The notes below the pieces were generated by a model. It searched no databases. It worked only from the letters and a program-made list of their open reading frames with translations, and was not told the DNA's origin. The position numbers and the translations under genes are program-made. A stretch of 64,000 nt of DNA from an uncultured Bacteroidales bacterium (GTDB lineage Bacteria > Bacteroidota > Bacteroidia > Bacteroidales > Muribaculaceae): contig CADAAI010000018.1 of assembly GCA_902785925.1 (NCBI GenBank), positions 1 through 64,000 of the forward strand, written 5' to 3'. Positions 25,456-33,048 of this stretch are shown piece by piece (the first letter of the stretch is position 1; every line of letters starts with the position of its first letter).

Positions 25456-26202
25456 ATGAGAAAATTATTCCTTTCAATATTGACGATCGCCACCATAGTC
25501 ATGGCGCCTAGCGTGAGTGCGTTGACGCTGAGTAATGAGACGCTTAACTACCAGATTGTGTATCACTGGGGAGTGGTGTGGAAGCATGCTGGCGATGCTA
25601 CACTGTCGGTGAGCAAGAGTGGCAGCGGCTATAACGCTCGCCTCACGGGTAAGACTCGCTCGTGGGCCGATAAGATATATACTGTGCGCGACACTCTCAA
25701 ATGCTCGATGCTGTCGAACTTCAGGCCCGTAAAGTATGAGAAGTTCACCCACGAGAACAGCTACTATGCCCACGACATTGTGGCTTTCAACAGCAGCGGC
25801 AGCGGCACCACAGCTGCCTGCACGCGCTACCGCAAGAACAAACCCACAGCAAATATAAACCTCAGCCATGGCGGTGCTGCCTATGACATGCTGAGTGTGT
25901 TCTACCTGTTGCGCAGCCTCGACTATCAGAACATGGCGGCAAACAAAGTGTATAAGACTTGCGTCTTCTCGGGAAAAGAGAAGGAGACGCTGACAATAAA
26001 ATATGTAGGCATAAAACCGCTGCAACTTCGCGACAAGAGTCGCCACCAGGCGTTCCACCTCAAACTTTCCTTCACAACCGATAACGGCAAAAAGTCGAGC
26101 GACGACATCGATGCCTATATCTCGACCGACGCCCAGCGCATACCACTGCTTGTGGTGGGCAAGCTCAAAATTGGCGAGATAAAATGCTACTACGCTAAAT
26201 AG
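25456..26202 (+). CDS. DUF3108 domain periplasmic protein
   Basis: 248 residues with a signal peptide cleaved near SVSALT. The mature part fits DUF3108: ETLNYQIVYHWGVVWKHAGDATLSV at the start, a TVRDTLKCSML segment, YDMLSVFYLLRSLDY and a late IDAYISTDAQRIPLLV strand. The family is widespread in Bacteroidetes and Proteobacteria, thought to be an eight-strand beta-barrel-like periplasmic fold with no known activity. It is a single gene between two terminators. Confidence 0.85.
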   Translation: MRKLFLSILTIATIVMAPSVSALTLSNETLNYQIVYHWGVVWKHAGDATLSVSKSGSGYNARLTGKTRSWADKIYTVRDTLKCSMLSNFRPVKYEKFTHENSYYAHDIVAFNSSGSGTTAACTRYRKNKPTANINLSHGGAAYDMLSVFYLLRSLDYQNMAANKVYKTCVFSGKEKETLTIKYVGIKPLQLRDKSRHQAFHLKLSFTTDNGKKSSDDIDAYISTDAQRIPLLVVGKLKIGEIKCYYAK

Positions 26203-26233
26203 AATGCACAATACATAATTCAAACGCATAATA

Positions 26234-26263
26234 AAAAAGAGACTTGCATGCAAGTCTCTTTTT
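26234..26263. terminator. Bidirectional terminator
   Basis: A perfect 30-bp palindrome (arms of 15 bp, AAAAAGAGACTTGCA) lies between two convergent genes and can stop both transcripts. Confidence 0.85.
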
Positions 26264-26286
26264 ATGTTTTATTCAACTTCGAACTT

Positions 26287-26985
26287 TTAAAAGTTTACAC
26301 CGAAGTTGAGGTAGAATGTGCGATTGCTACTAGAGTTGTAATCGTCGTGGCTGATGTTGGCTAAGCCAATATCGTAGGTCATGTCGAGATAAAACATGCT
26401 GAAACCTACGCCACAACCAATGCGCAAACCACCGTCAAAACGTTTGAAACGCTCGTAACCATCTTTGTCCTTTCCAAAGGCGCTGATCTTGGTGTGGCTG
26501 TTGTAGTCCTTAATGCTACCATCGGCGCCCACCGCCAGATATCCACCAAAGAGAGGATGAATCGAGAGACCCATATCGGTGTAATAGATGTACTTGAACA
26601 CCAATGGGAACTCAATGTAGCTCAAACTTGTGGTAACTTTGCTTCCGAGGAAGTCGCCCTTGCCACCCTTGTTCACATAGCTGAGACCTGTCTCGAAAAA
26701 CACAGGAGCACGGTTTGTGATTTCAAAACCAATAACACCACCCAGATGCAGACCTGTCTTGCTGCTACCGGCATATCCGATAGCATCGCCGCTAACGTGT
26801 GAGAAAGCAGGACCAATGCGCACACCAAAGTACATGTCCTTGCCGTAGTAGTTCCTGATCCAACGGCTGTGACTGCGCTCATAATCATAGCGGTTACTTG
26901 GGGTTGAACCGTAGTTGTGGCGCTGTGCCATCATGGGCAATGCAGCCATGAGCGCCACCATTGCTAAAGTGACTAATTTCTTCAT
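26287..26985 (-). CDS. PorT-like outer membrane beta-barrel protein
   Basis: 232 residues. A signal peptide (cleavage after PMMAQ) is followed by an Arg/Tyr-rich start and about eight amphipathic beta-strands typical of the PorT/OMP_b-brl_2 family: MYFGVRIGPAFSHV, SKTGLHLGGVIGFEI, VFFETGLSYVNKGG, YIEFPLVFKY. It ends in a C-terminal Phe (FYLNFGVNF), the outer-membrane insertion signal. PorT is needed for the type IX secretion system in Porphyromonas, but the family is large and most members have no known role. Confidence 0.8.
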   Translation of the reverse strand: MKKLVTLAMVALMAALPMMAQRHNYGSTPSNRYDYERSHSRWIRNYYGKDMYFGVRIGPAFSHVSGDAIGYAGSSKTGLHLGGVIGFEITNRAPVFFETGLSYVNKGGKGDFLGSKVTTSLSYIEFPLVFKYIYYTDMGLSIHPLFGGYLAVGADGSIKDYNSHTKISAFGKDKDGYERFKRFDGGLRIGCGVGFSMFYLDMTYDIGLANISHDDYNSSSNRTFYLNFGVNF

Positions 26986-27024
26986 AACAATATCGTTTTA
27001 ATAAAAAATATGTTTTCTAAAGCG

Positions 27025-27056
27025 CAAAATTAAGTATAATTTTTCAATTTCACAAA
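27025..27056 (-). promoter_or_regulatory. Promoter of the PorT-like gene
   Basis: On the minus strand TTTG (27053-27056), 20 bp, TAATTTTG (27025-27032). Confidence 0.65.
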
Positions 27057-27155
27057 AAATGTGTGATTAGTTCACCTAACATTACCACTTTATTATTAAA
27101 TCTTAAATAAAGAGAGAAAAGAGAAGGAAAATAGAGAAAATCCAAATATTTGGTG

Positions 27156-27163
27156 TAATTTTG
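27156..27163 (+). promoter_or_regulatory. -7 box of the glycyl-tRNA synthetase gene
   Basis: TAATTTTG, 40 bp before the ATG. No clear TTTG lies at the right distance upstream. Confidence 0.45.
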
Positions 27164-27203
27164 CAGTTTGTAAATTGAATAATTAAAATACAATATATAA
27201 GAA

Positions 27204-28748
27204 ATGGCACAGAACGAAGACGTTTTCAAGAAGATTGTATCGCATTGCAAAGAGTATGGGTTTGTGTTCCCTTCGAGTGAGATTTATGACGGTCTGGGAG
27301 CAGTTTATGACTACGGCCAGAACGGAGTAGAGTTGAAAAATAACATCAAACGCTATTGGTGGGAAGCCATGACGCTGCTTCACGAGAACATCGTGGGCAT
27401 CGACTCGGCGGTGTTTATGCACCCAACAATCTGGAAGGCCAGTGGCCACGTTGATGCGTTCAACGACCCCTTGATTGACAACCGCGACAGCAAGAAGCGT
27501 TACCGTGCCGATGTTCTCATCGAGGACCAGCTCTCCAAAATTGAGGAGAAGATGGACAAAGAGGTTGCAAAGGCCAAGAAGCGCTTTGGCGACAGCTTTG
27601 ACGAGGCGATGTTCCGCCAGACTAATCCCCGTGTACAGGCCAACCAAGCCAAGTGGGACGAGCTACACTCACGCTATGAGAAAGCGATGAACGACAACAA
27701 CCTCGAGGAGCTCAAGCAAATCATCCTCGACTACGAGATAGTGGATCCTATCAGTGGCACCCGCAACTGGACCGACGTGCGCCAGTTCAACCTCATGTTC
27801 AAGACCCAGATGGGCAGCAGCAGCGACAACACAATGGACGTGTATCTGCGTCCCGAGACTGCTCAGGGTATCTTCGTTAACTTCCTCAACGTTCAGAAGA
27901 CTGGCCGCATGCGTCTGCCATTTGGTATAGCACAAATTGGTAAGGCTTTCCGCAACGAGATTGTGGCTCGTCAGTTTGTATTCCGCATGCGCGAATTTGA
28001 GCAGATGGAGATGCAATTCTTCGTACGTCCCGGAGAGGAGCTCAAATGGTTTGAGACATGGAAAGAGCGCCGCCTCAAGTGGCACAAGGCACTTGGTCTG
28101 GGCGACGAGAAGTATCGCTTCCACGATCACGAGAAGCTCGCCCACTATGCCAACGCAGCTACCGACATCGAGTTCCAGATGCCATTTGGATTCAAGGAGG
28201 TAGAGGGCATCCACAGCCGCACCAATTTTGACCTTTCGCAGCACGAGAAATACAGCGGCAAGAAGATTCAGTACTTCGATCCTGAGTTAAACGAAAGCTA
28301 CACTCCATATGTTATCGAGACCTCGATTGGTGTTGATCGAATGTTCCTCTCGGTAATGTGCTCAAGCTATGAGGAGCAGCAGCTTGATGGTGGCGACACC
28401 CGCGTGGTGCTGCACCTGCCCAAGGCTCTGGCCCCAGTGAAATGTGCTGTGCTGCCACTCGTTCGCAAAGATGGCATGCCCGACAAGGCCCGTGAGATTA
28501 TGGACATGCTCAAGTTTGACTTCGCTTGCCGTTACGACGAGAAGGATAGCGTGGGTAAGCGCTACCGCCGTATGGATGCTATAGGCACCCCCTACTGCAT
28601 CACCATCGACGGTCAAACCCTTGAGGACAATACCGTAACCCTGCGCGACCGCGACACTATGGAGCAGCAGCGCGTTGCCATCGACCAGCTGCCTGCCATC
28701 ATTGGCGAGGCATGCAGCCTGAACAACCTGCTCAAGTCTAATGCATAA
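27204..28748 (+). CDS. glyS: Glycine--tRNA ligase (single-chain, dimeric type)
   Basis: 514 residues. This is the alpha2-type, class II enzyme: motif 1 region VFPSSEIYDGLGAVYDYG, insertion QFNLMFKT, motif 2 LRPETAQGIFVNF and GIAQIGKAFRNEI, EFEQMEMQFFV, and motif 3 VIETSIGVDRMFL. The C-terminal anticodon-binding domain (about 395-514) is complete. It charges tRNA-Gly and is essential. It shows the strong codon bias of a highly expressed gene. Confidence 0.96.
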   Translation: MAQNEDVFKKIVSHCKEYGFVFPSSEIYDGLGAVYDYGQNGVELKNNIKRYWWEAMTLLHENIVGIDSAVFMHPTIWKASGHVDAFNDPLIDNRDSKKRYRADVLIEDQLSKIEEKMDKEVAKAKKRFGDSFDEAMFRQTNPRVQANQAKWDELHSRYEKAMNDNNLEELKQIILDYEIVDPISGTRNWTDVRQFNLMFKTQMGSSSDNTMDVYLRPETAQGIFVNFLNVQKTGRMRLPFGIAQIGKAFRNEIVARQFVFRMREFEQMEMQFFVRPGEELKWFETWKERRLKWHKALGLGDEKYRFHDHEKLAHYANAATDIEFQMPFGFKEVEGIHSRTNFDLSQHEKYSGKKIQYFDPELNESYTPYVIETSIGVDRMFLSVMCSSYEEQQLDGGDTRVVLHLPKALAPVKCAVLPLVRKDGMPDKAREIMDMLKFDFACRYDEKDSVGKRYRRMDAIGTPYCITIDGQTLEDNTVTLRDRDTMEQQRVAIDQLPAIIGEACSLNNLLKSNA

Positions 28749-28795
28749 TTTAGAACAGAATAATTAGGCCATCAACGCCATAAAGATTGATAACA

Positions 28796-29335
28796 ATGAA
28801 AAAGTTTCCTTTTATATTAATTCTTGCAGCAGTGCTTGGAGGCATTTTCACCTCTTGCTTCAAGGACGATGATCCAACCGATGAGTACGCCGATTGGCGC
28901 ATTGACAATGTTGCCTGGTATGAAGAACAGGCAGCATTAAGCGACTACTACACTAAGGTGACTGCACCTTGGGACCCAAACGCACAGGTTCTCATGCATT
29001 GGTTTAACGACACCAGTATCACCAAGAACAACCTCAAGCCCAAGTTCACCTCGATGGTTGATGTGAAATATCGCTTGTGCTCATATGATGGCACACCAAT
29101 CGACTCGTCGTTCCTAAGCACCTCTCCAGCCGACAGTCTGTTCCGTTGCCGCCTCAACAGCGGTGTAATTCAAGGTTGGGGCATTGCTATCCCACGGATG
29201 CACATCGGTGACAGCTGCCGCGTTATTGTTCCCTACAACGTGGGCTACGGCACTACTACAAGTGGCGACATTAAGCCGTTCTCAACCCTGCAGTTCGACA
29301 TAAAGCTTGTTGGCATCCCTGCCTACGAGCAATAA
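28796..29335 (+). CDS. FKBP-type peptidyl-prolyl isomerase lipoprotein
   Basis: About 179 residues from the ATG at 28796 (an in-frame TTG lies 9 bp before). The lipobox is IFTSC, followed by an acidic spacer (KDDDPTDEYAD). The C-terminal FKBP domain has the family's GVIQGWGIAI, MHIGDSCRVIVPYNVGYG and the final FDIKLVGI. It should assist folding of exported proteins as a cis-trans prolyl isomerase on the outer face of a membrane. The segment before it is shorter than in Mip-type proteins. The gene follows glyS by 47 bp and may share its transcript. Confidence 0.85.
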   Translation: MKKFPFILILAAVLGGIFTSCFKDDDPTDEYADWRIDNVAWYEEQAALSDYYTKVTAPWDPNAQVLMHWFNDTSITKNNLKPKFTSMVDVKYRLCSYDGTPIDSSFLSTSPADSLFRCRLNSGVIQGWGIAIPRMHIGDSCRVIVPYNVGYGTTTSGDIKPFSTLQFDIKLVGIPAYEQ

Positions 29336-29359
29336 GCACAAGGGTTAGACAGAAAAAAG

Positions 29360-29394
29360 AAAACTGGAAGTCGGCAATGACCTCCAGTTTTTTT
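29360..29394. terminator. Terminator between convergent genes
   Basis: AAACTGGAaGTC and GAcCTCCAGTTT pair with a GGCAAT loop, followed by TTTT on one side and preceded by AAA on the other. Confidence 0.75.
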
Positions 29395-29412
29395 CATTTA
29401 AGCATTTACTGA

Positions 29413-29934
29413 TTATTGGCAGCACTGCTCGGGGTTAACTTTGCATTTCTCCTTGCCACAACTAGCGTCCTTCTTGCAGGCACCTTCCTTGCAGCAGGGA
29501 TTCTGATGAGAGCACTCATGACCAGCAGCCTTCTTGTCGCAGTCGTTGCACTCGGCTTTTCCACCTTCGCAAGCCTTTGTTGCTTTCATTTGGTCTTTGC
29601 TCTTCAACTTCATGCCATCATTCTTTTTGAAAGCTTTAATCTCGCCCTTCTTGGCATCTTTGCATTCAACTTTCTTGTCGCAAGCCTTAGCGTCCTTGCA
29701 CTCAGCTTTCATCTTCTCGCAAGCCTTAGCATCCTTGCATTCAGCCTTCATCTTGTCGCACTCTTTAACGTCTTTACATTCAGCTTTCTTGTCGCAAGCT
29801 TTCTCAACGTTTTTAGCGACACGCTCAGTCTTAGCGACCTTCTTAGTCCTCTTCACTTTTGCCTCGGCGTTAAAGCCAGTAGTCAAACCCATTACAAGTG
29901 CACCAACGCACATTAATGCTAAAAATCTCTTCAT
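29413..29934 (-). CDS. Exported cysteine/lysine-repeat protein
   Basis: About 173 residues from the ATG at 29934. The signal peptide is followed by a Lys-rich start and then tandem KACxKMKAECKDA units spaced by 13-14 residues (about residues 45-110), with Cys at fixed positions. A spacer leads to a Cys-dense end (CNDCDKKAAGHECSHQNPCC and more). About 19 Cys lie in the mature chain, with several His and acidic residues. It looks like a metal-binding or redox protein, but no known metallothionein signature fits. The promoter is at complement 30033-30063, and two hairpins lie in the leader. Confidence 0.7.
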   Translation of the reverse strand: MKRFLALMCVGALVMGLTTGFNAEAKVKRTKKVAKTERVAKNVEKACDKKAECKDVKECDKMKAECKDAKACEKMKAECKDAKACDKKVECKDAKKGEIKAFKKNDGMKLKSKDQMKATKACEGGKAECNDCDKKAAGHECSHQNPCCKEGACKKDASCGKEKCKVNPEQCCQ

Positions 29935-29952
29935 GTTATTACAGTTTTTAAG

Positions 29953-29971
29953 CACTCCCGGTGCGGGAGTG
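29953..29971 (-). promoter_or_regulatory. Leader hairpin just before the cysteine-repeat gene
   Basis: CACTCCCG-GTG-CGGGAGTG forms a perfect 8-bp stem, 19 bp before the ATG. No T-tract follows, so it is not a terminator. It could cover the ribosome-binding region or stabilise the transcript. Confidence 0.5.
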
Positions 29972-30010
29972 GCAGTTAAACAAAAAATCAAAATTTCAAA
30001 AATAATAAAG

Positions 30011-30029
30011 TGCTGATTATCAATCAGCA
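30011..30029. promoter_or_regulatory. Inverted repeat at the start of the cysteine-repeat transcript
   Basis: TGCTGATT-ATC-AATCAGCA, a perfect 8-bp inverted repeat immediately downstream of the -7 box. It could be an operator or a 5'-end hairpin of the transcript. Confidence 0.5.
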
Positions 30030-30032
30030 TGG

Positions 30033-30063
30033 CAAAGATAATTATAAATGATGAATATACAAA
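30033..30063 (-). promoter_or_regulatory. Promoter of the cysteine-repeat gene
   Basis: On the minus strand TTTG (30060-30063), 19 bp, TATCTTTG (30033-30040). Confidence 0.7.
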
Positions 30064-30174
30064 AAAAGGATTATAATTATTAACGTTTTTTGTTGTTTCA
30101 AAATAAACACACTACCTTTACAAAATCATTAAGAAGAATTGTTAACCGCATATAATCAAATCATTAATAATTTC

Positions 30175-32088
30175 ATGAAAAAAGCAACATTATTATTCTT
30201 GTGTATTGTGACACTGAACGTTGTCAATGCCACAGTGCATGGCGACGTCAACGGTGACGGAACCGTTAATGCAGCCGATGTGACCGCGCTCTATGATATC
30301 ATGCTAGGTAACGATAACACCTATGCATCTACTGCCGATGTCAATAATGACAACTCAATAACCGCGGCCGACATTACCGAAGTGTATGATATCATCCTAG
30401 GCAATTACACAGCGCCGCCAGTGGTTTACGTCCACAGCGAGCTGGGCTGGAGCGACTACTGCCTATATGTTTGGAAAGACGGTCACGACCTTAGTGCCAG
30501 TTGGCCTGGCGAGCACTACACCTCGACCACCATCCTAGACAGCGAACTTTGGTATGCATGGGAATTACCCGAAGTGTATTACACCAGCACAGGCACCAAC
30601 TGGATCATAAACAACAACAATAACGGCAAGCAGTATGACCTGATGCAGAACTTCAGCTACAACAAGGACGTCTACATCAGAGTATCAAACGACGGCTCGT
30701 ATACAGTGGCCGACACCAATGGCAGCGGATCGACTGGCGGCGACGTGGTGACACCTGGTGAGCCCCAAGAGCTCAACGTAGACTACACAACCGCGCTTAG
30801 CCCAAAGAACCGTGTTATATATGAGATGAACGTGGGCAGCTTCACAAGTGCTGGTACCTTCACAGCAGCCCAGGCCAAGCTCACTGACTTGCGCAAGCTG
30901 GGCATCGACATCGTGTGGCTAATGCCCATCTATCCACGCGGAGGCGGCATCAACAGCCCCTATGCTGCCACCAACTTCAAGGCTGTTAACCCAAATTACG
31001 GCACAATCGCCACCCTTAAAAATTTTGTAGACCGTGCTCATGAACTCGGAATGGAAGTAATCCTTGACTGGGTGCCAAACCACACTGCCACCAACGCCGT
31101 TTGGGTCACCCAACATCCAGAATACTACACCACACAGAATGGGCAAATGGTACACCCCAACAACTACGGCGACGTATACCAGCTCAACTACAACAATCCC
31201 GACTTGTGCGAGGCAATGAACGACTGCCTCAGGTTCTGGATTGATCAAGCCGGGATCGACGGTTACCGCTGCGACTACGTGTCGAGTCCCGCCATACCAG
31301 GCAGCTACTGGGCAAGCACAATACCAATGTTGCGCAACTATGCCACAGGAAAGACAATCACCATGGTTGCCGAGGCCGACATAGTGCACGACGCCAACAA
31401 ACTCATGAACGTGGGCTTCGACTATGACTACGCATGGAATTTCCAAAGCGGCAAACTAGCCCGCTTCGGACCCAACGGCACCAGCGCATCGACGCTCAAG
31501 GGATATTGCGAGTCGTTTATAAACGAAAGTCAGGGCAAAAGCTTCGACCGAATGACCTACCTCACCAACCATGACCAGAATTTCAACGACGGCGGCAAGA
31601 CCCTGCAAAGCATGTATGGCGCCAACAAATATGCACTCACCACATTATTCTTCACCATCTATGGAATGCCACTACTGTATAATGGCCAAGAAGTGGGCAA
31701 CGACCAGATACTTGACTACTTCAACGACACAAAGATAAACTGGAATTCCACCGACGCCAAGATGCAGAATACCATAGCAACACTTGTAGCACTGCGTCAC
31801 ACTCAGCCAGCACTAGCCAACGGCACAACTACAACATTCCTTTCAAGCACAAGTGGCAACGTGATGGCCTACACTAAGACCAGTGGCAATAATACCGTGC
31901 TAGTCATCATGAATCTGGGAAACAGTCAGATTACAGCTACCGTCAACGGAATACAAGAAGGAGAATATTCACAATGGCTCGACAGCAGCACAATAGCTGG
32001 CGGCATCTACCAAAGTGACATCACACTCACAGCTAGTAGCACCTTCTCACTAGATGCTAAAGGCTACCGCGTATTCGTAAAAAAATAA
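30175..32088 (+). CDS. GH13 alpha-amylase family protein with N-terminal dockerin-like repeats
   Basis: 637 residues from the ATG at 30175. The signal peptide ends near NVVNA. Two calcium-loop dockerin-like repeats follow (DVNGDGTVNAADVTALYDIML and a second DVNNDNSITAADITEVYD), then a starch-binding CBM26-like module (about 90-190: VYVHSELGWSDYCLYVW). A complete GH13 barrel follows, with nucleophile Asp in GYRCDY (about D367), acid/base Glu in VAEADI (about E400) and the third Asp in LTNHDQN (about D467), and a C-terminal beta domain. It should hydrolyse starch or glycogen outside the cell. The dockerin at the N-terminus, right after the signal peptide, is unusual. Confidence 0.88.
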   Translation: MKKATLLFLCIVTLNVVNATVHGDVNGDGTVNAADVTALYDIMLGNDNTYASTADVNNDNSITAADITEVYDIILGNYTAPPVVYVHSELGWSDYCLYVWKDGHDLSASWPGEHYTSTTILDSELWYAWELPEVYYTSTGTNWIINNNNNGKQYDLMQNFSYNKDVYIRVSNDGSYTVADTNGSGSTGGDVVTPGEPQELNVDYTTALSPKNRVIYEMNVGSFTSAGTFTAAQAKLTDLRKLGIDIVWLMPIYPRGGGINSPYAATNFKAVNPNYGTIATLKNFVDRAHELGMEVILDWVPNHTATNAVWVTQHPEYYTTQNGQMVHPNNYGDVYQLNYNNPDLCEAMNDCLRFWIDQAGIDGYRCDYVSSPAIPGSYWASTIPMLRNYATGKTITMVAEADIVHDANKLMNVGFDYDYAWNFQSGKLARFGPNGTSASTLKGYCESFINESQGKSFDRMTYLTNHDQNFNDGGKTLQSMYGANKYALTTLFFTIYGMPLLYNGQEVGNDQILDYFNDTKINWNSTDAKMQNTIATLVALRHTQPALANGTTTTFLSSTSGNVMAYTKTSGNNTVLVIMNLGNSQITATVNGIQEGEYSQWLDSSTIAGGIYQSDITLTASSTFSLDAKGYRVFVKK

Positions 32089-32108
32089 GTGCAAAAAACG
32101 CCATAATT

Positions 32109-32143
32109 TGCCCTGCATGCTCATGCCTGCAGGGCATTTTTTT
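32109..32143 (+). terminator. Terminator after the amylase gene
   Basis: TGCCCTGCA and TGCAGGGCA pair across a 9-base loop, followed by seven T. Confidence 0.85.
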
Positions 32144-32318
32144 GCCAAACCCAAGCAATTAGCATTACTACAAAAAAGCTACTTAAACACTACAAAAATT
32201 TTCACACCCTAATTTTTATCACTACATTAAAAAAATTATATCACTGATTATCAATAGAAGATAATTTAAAAAAACACTACACACATCTATGTCATCATAA
32301 CACGAAACACACAAGTGA

Positions 32319-32350
32319 TTTGCATTTTAAAGAAATGTATTGTATTTTTG
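32319..32350 (+). promoter_or_regulatory. Promoter of the DUF47/PiT-LuxR/porin operon
   Basis: TTTG (32319-32322), 20 bp, TATTTTTG (32343-32350), about 28 bp before the ATG at 32378. It is the only full promoter before the next three genes. Confidence 0.65.
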
Positions 32351-32377
32351 CATTTACTAACAAAAGCTATTGTTGTT

Positions 32378-33025
32378 ATGTTTGGACTCAAGAAGACAAA
32401 TAAGACCATAAGCGACCTAGATAGTTTTTTAGATTATCTTGACGAATGCGTGCTGATATACAAGAGCGGCATCAAGAATTATCTTGAGGGCAACAAGAAG
32501 GACTTCGACGACAACCTAGAGAGCATCACGAGGTTGCGCGACACTACCACCGACCTGCGCCGCACTATAGAGAACGAGCTTTACACCTACTCACTTGTTA
32601 CCGACCAGCGCGTCGAGATAATGCAGTTGCTTGAGCGCCTTGACATGATTATCACCCTGCTCCACAAAAACTTGTGGCAGTATGAAATAGAGATACCATT
32701 CTTCCCGTCGGAGATTAACGTCGATTTTCTCAAACTCGTAGAAGTCACTGGCCTTGCCGTTGAGGGTACCATTCAGGCTTCACGCGATTACTTCAAAGCC
32801 CCACGCTTTGTAAACGAGAAGACCCACCGCATATACTTCTTTGAGAAAGAGGTGAGCAAACTCGCACAATCGATCAAGCGACGCGTGTTTCACGAGATGG
32901 ACAACTTCAAGCTCAGCCAGAAGTTCCACTTGCGCTATTTCACCCTCCACGTCGAGGAACTTGCCGAGGAATCGGTACGCGTTGCCGACCACCTCTCCAT
33001 CATGGTCATAAAACATAACAACTAA
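32378..33025 (+). CDS. DUF47 (PhoU-like) protein
   Basis: 215 residues from the ATG at 32378. The sequence is an all-helical DUF47/TIGR00153 protein: MFGLKKTNKTISDLDSFLDYLDECV at the start, then DFDDNLESITRLRDTTTDLRRTIENELY, which carries the family's D/E-rich metal-binding positions, and ends AEESVRVADHLSIMVIKH. DUF47 proteins normally stand next to PiT phosphate transporters and control them. Here the next gene (24 bp on) encodes a PiT-like protein fused to a DNA-binding domain, so the partner relation seems to have been kept while the transporter changed role. Confidence 0.85.
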   Translation: MFGLKKTNKTISDLDSFLDYLDECVLIYKSGIKNYLEGNKKDFDDNLESITRLRDTTTDLRRTIENELYTYSLVTDQRVEIMQLLERLDMIITLLHKNLWQYEIEIPFFPSEINVDFLKLVEVTGLAVEGTIQASRDYFKAPRFVNEKTHRIYFFEKEVSKLAQSIKRRVFHEMDNFKLSQKFHLRYFTLHVEELAEESVRVADHLSIMVIKHNN

Positions 33026-33048
33026 TCTATTAGTCATAAATCTATCCT

